NCBI GenBank assembly: GCA_018398765.1
Contig: JAHBMJ010004517.1
Location: forward strand, 25,001-69,588
Length of the DNA: 44,588 bases
Direction of reading: 5' to 3'
From: Chromera velia
Taxonomy: Eukaryota; Sar; Chromeraceae
The position numbers and the translations under genes are program-made. Positions 44,011-44,588 of this stretch are shown here, in pieces. Every line of letters starts with the position of its first letter. The first letter of the stretch is position 1. The notes below the pieces were generated by a model. The model did not search any database. It was not told the origin of the DNA and was given only the letters and a program-made list of their open reading frames with translations.

Positions 44011-44588
44011 AGAGACAGCCGCATGCTGCTTTGCGACCTCAGGACGTGACTCGACCATGTAAGAAGAGAGATAACAAAGAAGCAGAGGGTCAATCAAAGG
44101 AATGTCAATTACCGACTTAGACTTCCCACTCTTAAAGGTCCATGCCCCGGTTAGTCTGACCTCCACCCCCCTTCTTTCATCCTTTAGGTGCAGACCAGTG
44201 GCTGGCAGGAAGTTGGACTTCTTGCAAAGCGAGTAAAGGATCTAACGACCTGCTTCGTCAAGATATGAACATAGAGACTTACGCATGAATTCAAGTGAGT
44301 GTCCGTCTGTATTCCTATTCCCTTCATACCCCATCCCGGTTTCAGTGTCTATTTCCCTTTCCCATGTAACCCCTTTTGGGCACTCGCTAGCCAGGTATAC
44401 ATTCAGGTCCCTCATCACCATTTGTAGATCTGACAGGGGGACAGCACATAACGCCTCCAACAATTCTTCCCTCTCTTTATTTACCCATTCTCTGGAACCT
44501 CTATGGTCCGAATTGGCATGCAGAAAATACATACCGAAGACGTGCAGCGTTCGGGTACGTGGACTATCTTTCCCCTCCCCCCCCCCCC
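44011..44588 (-). pseudogene. LINE endonuclease domain (APE/EEP type), broken and partial
   Basis: The first part (44588-44242) reads VFGMYFLHANSDHRGS followed by LQMVMRDLNVYL, which corresponds to the strand and GDFN motif of EEP endonucleases with GDFN changed to RDLN. The frame breaks at about 44240. The end of the domain continues in the frame starting at 44166 (SVIDIPLIDPLL, then AKQHAAVSLSLDF) where SDH is expected; SD is replaced by KQ, so a catalytic Asp appears lost. It would nick target DNA in an active LINE. Confidence 0.7.

Larger units (their letters stand above)
39534..44588 (-). mobile_element. Degenerate LINE (APE endonuclease + reverse transcriptase + CCHC finger), 5' end outside window
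   Basis: Minus-strand fragments in the canonical non-LTR order: endonuclease (44588-44242 and the start of 44166-42829), linker with WWDEEC, reverse transcriptase (about 43200-41990), C-terminal segment with a CCHC finger (about 41140-40840), then non-coding 3' sequence. Frameshifts and stops separate the parts, so it is inactive. The 3' boundary is placed at an (ATG)n tract at 39534-39552, which would be the element's simple-repeat tail; this is inferred. Microsatellites at 40565-40597 and 40705-40790 lie inside it. The window ends in a poly-C run within the endonuclease. Confidence 0.8.

Noticed and set aside
40800-44310. GTAAGT donor-like sites inside the LINE (near 40823-40830 and 44275-44285)
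   Set aside because: They sit in frame-broken retrotransposon sequence with no plausible acceptor partner; probably chance.

Overview
The window is nuclear DNA of a eukaryote with spliced genes. Five multi-exon genes could be reconstructed because the reading phase closes across almost every exon junction. Spacers are long and rich in microsatellites and transposons, and TGCATGC motifs are frequent. This, the roughly balanced base composition and the gene content fit an alveolate alga of the chromerid type (Chromera velia-like). That placement is inference. No bacterial, organellar, CRISPR, rRNA or convincing tRNA feature was seen.

Layout. 684-2572 (-): 5' part of a La-motif/RRM protein of the La/LARP7 type, whose 3' end is not resolved and may lie outside the window. 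2573-3965: spacer with a short degenerate tandem array. 3966-8715 (-): eight-exon gene for a 791-residue BTB-C2-discoidin (F5/8C-like) protein. 9493-11499 (+): intronless secreted or membrane-associated protein. 11500-18497: gene-poor DNA containing a 2,280-bp non-autonomous hAT-type transposon (14113-16392) with an 8-bp target duplication, subterminal AGGTGCA repeats and a palindrome cluster beside it. 18498-19756 (-): two-exon gene for a 167-residue protein of unknown family. 20329-21383 (+): three-exon multi-pass membrane protein. 21384-27703: gene-poor, repeat-rich DNA. 27704-28804 (-): coiled-coil protein. 29940-37202 (+): about eight exons for a large acidic/RGG-box protein of about 1,345 residues. 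37203-44588: transposon-rich end with a 507-bp terminal-inverted-repeat element (37943-38449), a DUF6824-like fragment, and a broken LINE retrotransposon (-) running off the right edge.

The genes do not form an obvious pathway. Three neighbouring pairs are head to head (BTB-C2-discoidin/secreted protein, 167-aa/membrane protein, coiled-coil/RGG protein), so their short spacers probably hold divergent promoters. The most unusual signal is in the introns. About half of the reconstructed donor sites are GTCAGT, and two thirds have C at +3 where most eukaryotes have A or G. Most acceptors end in GCAG. The clearest new elements are the two transposons defined here by inverted ends plus exact 8-bp target duplications.
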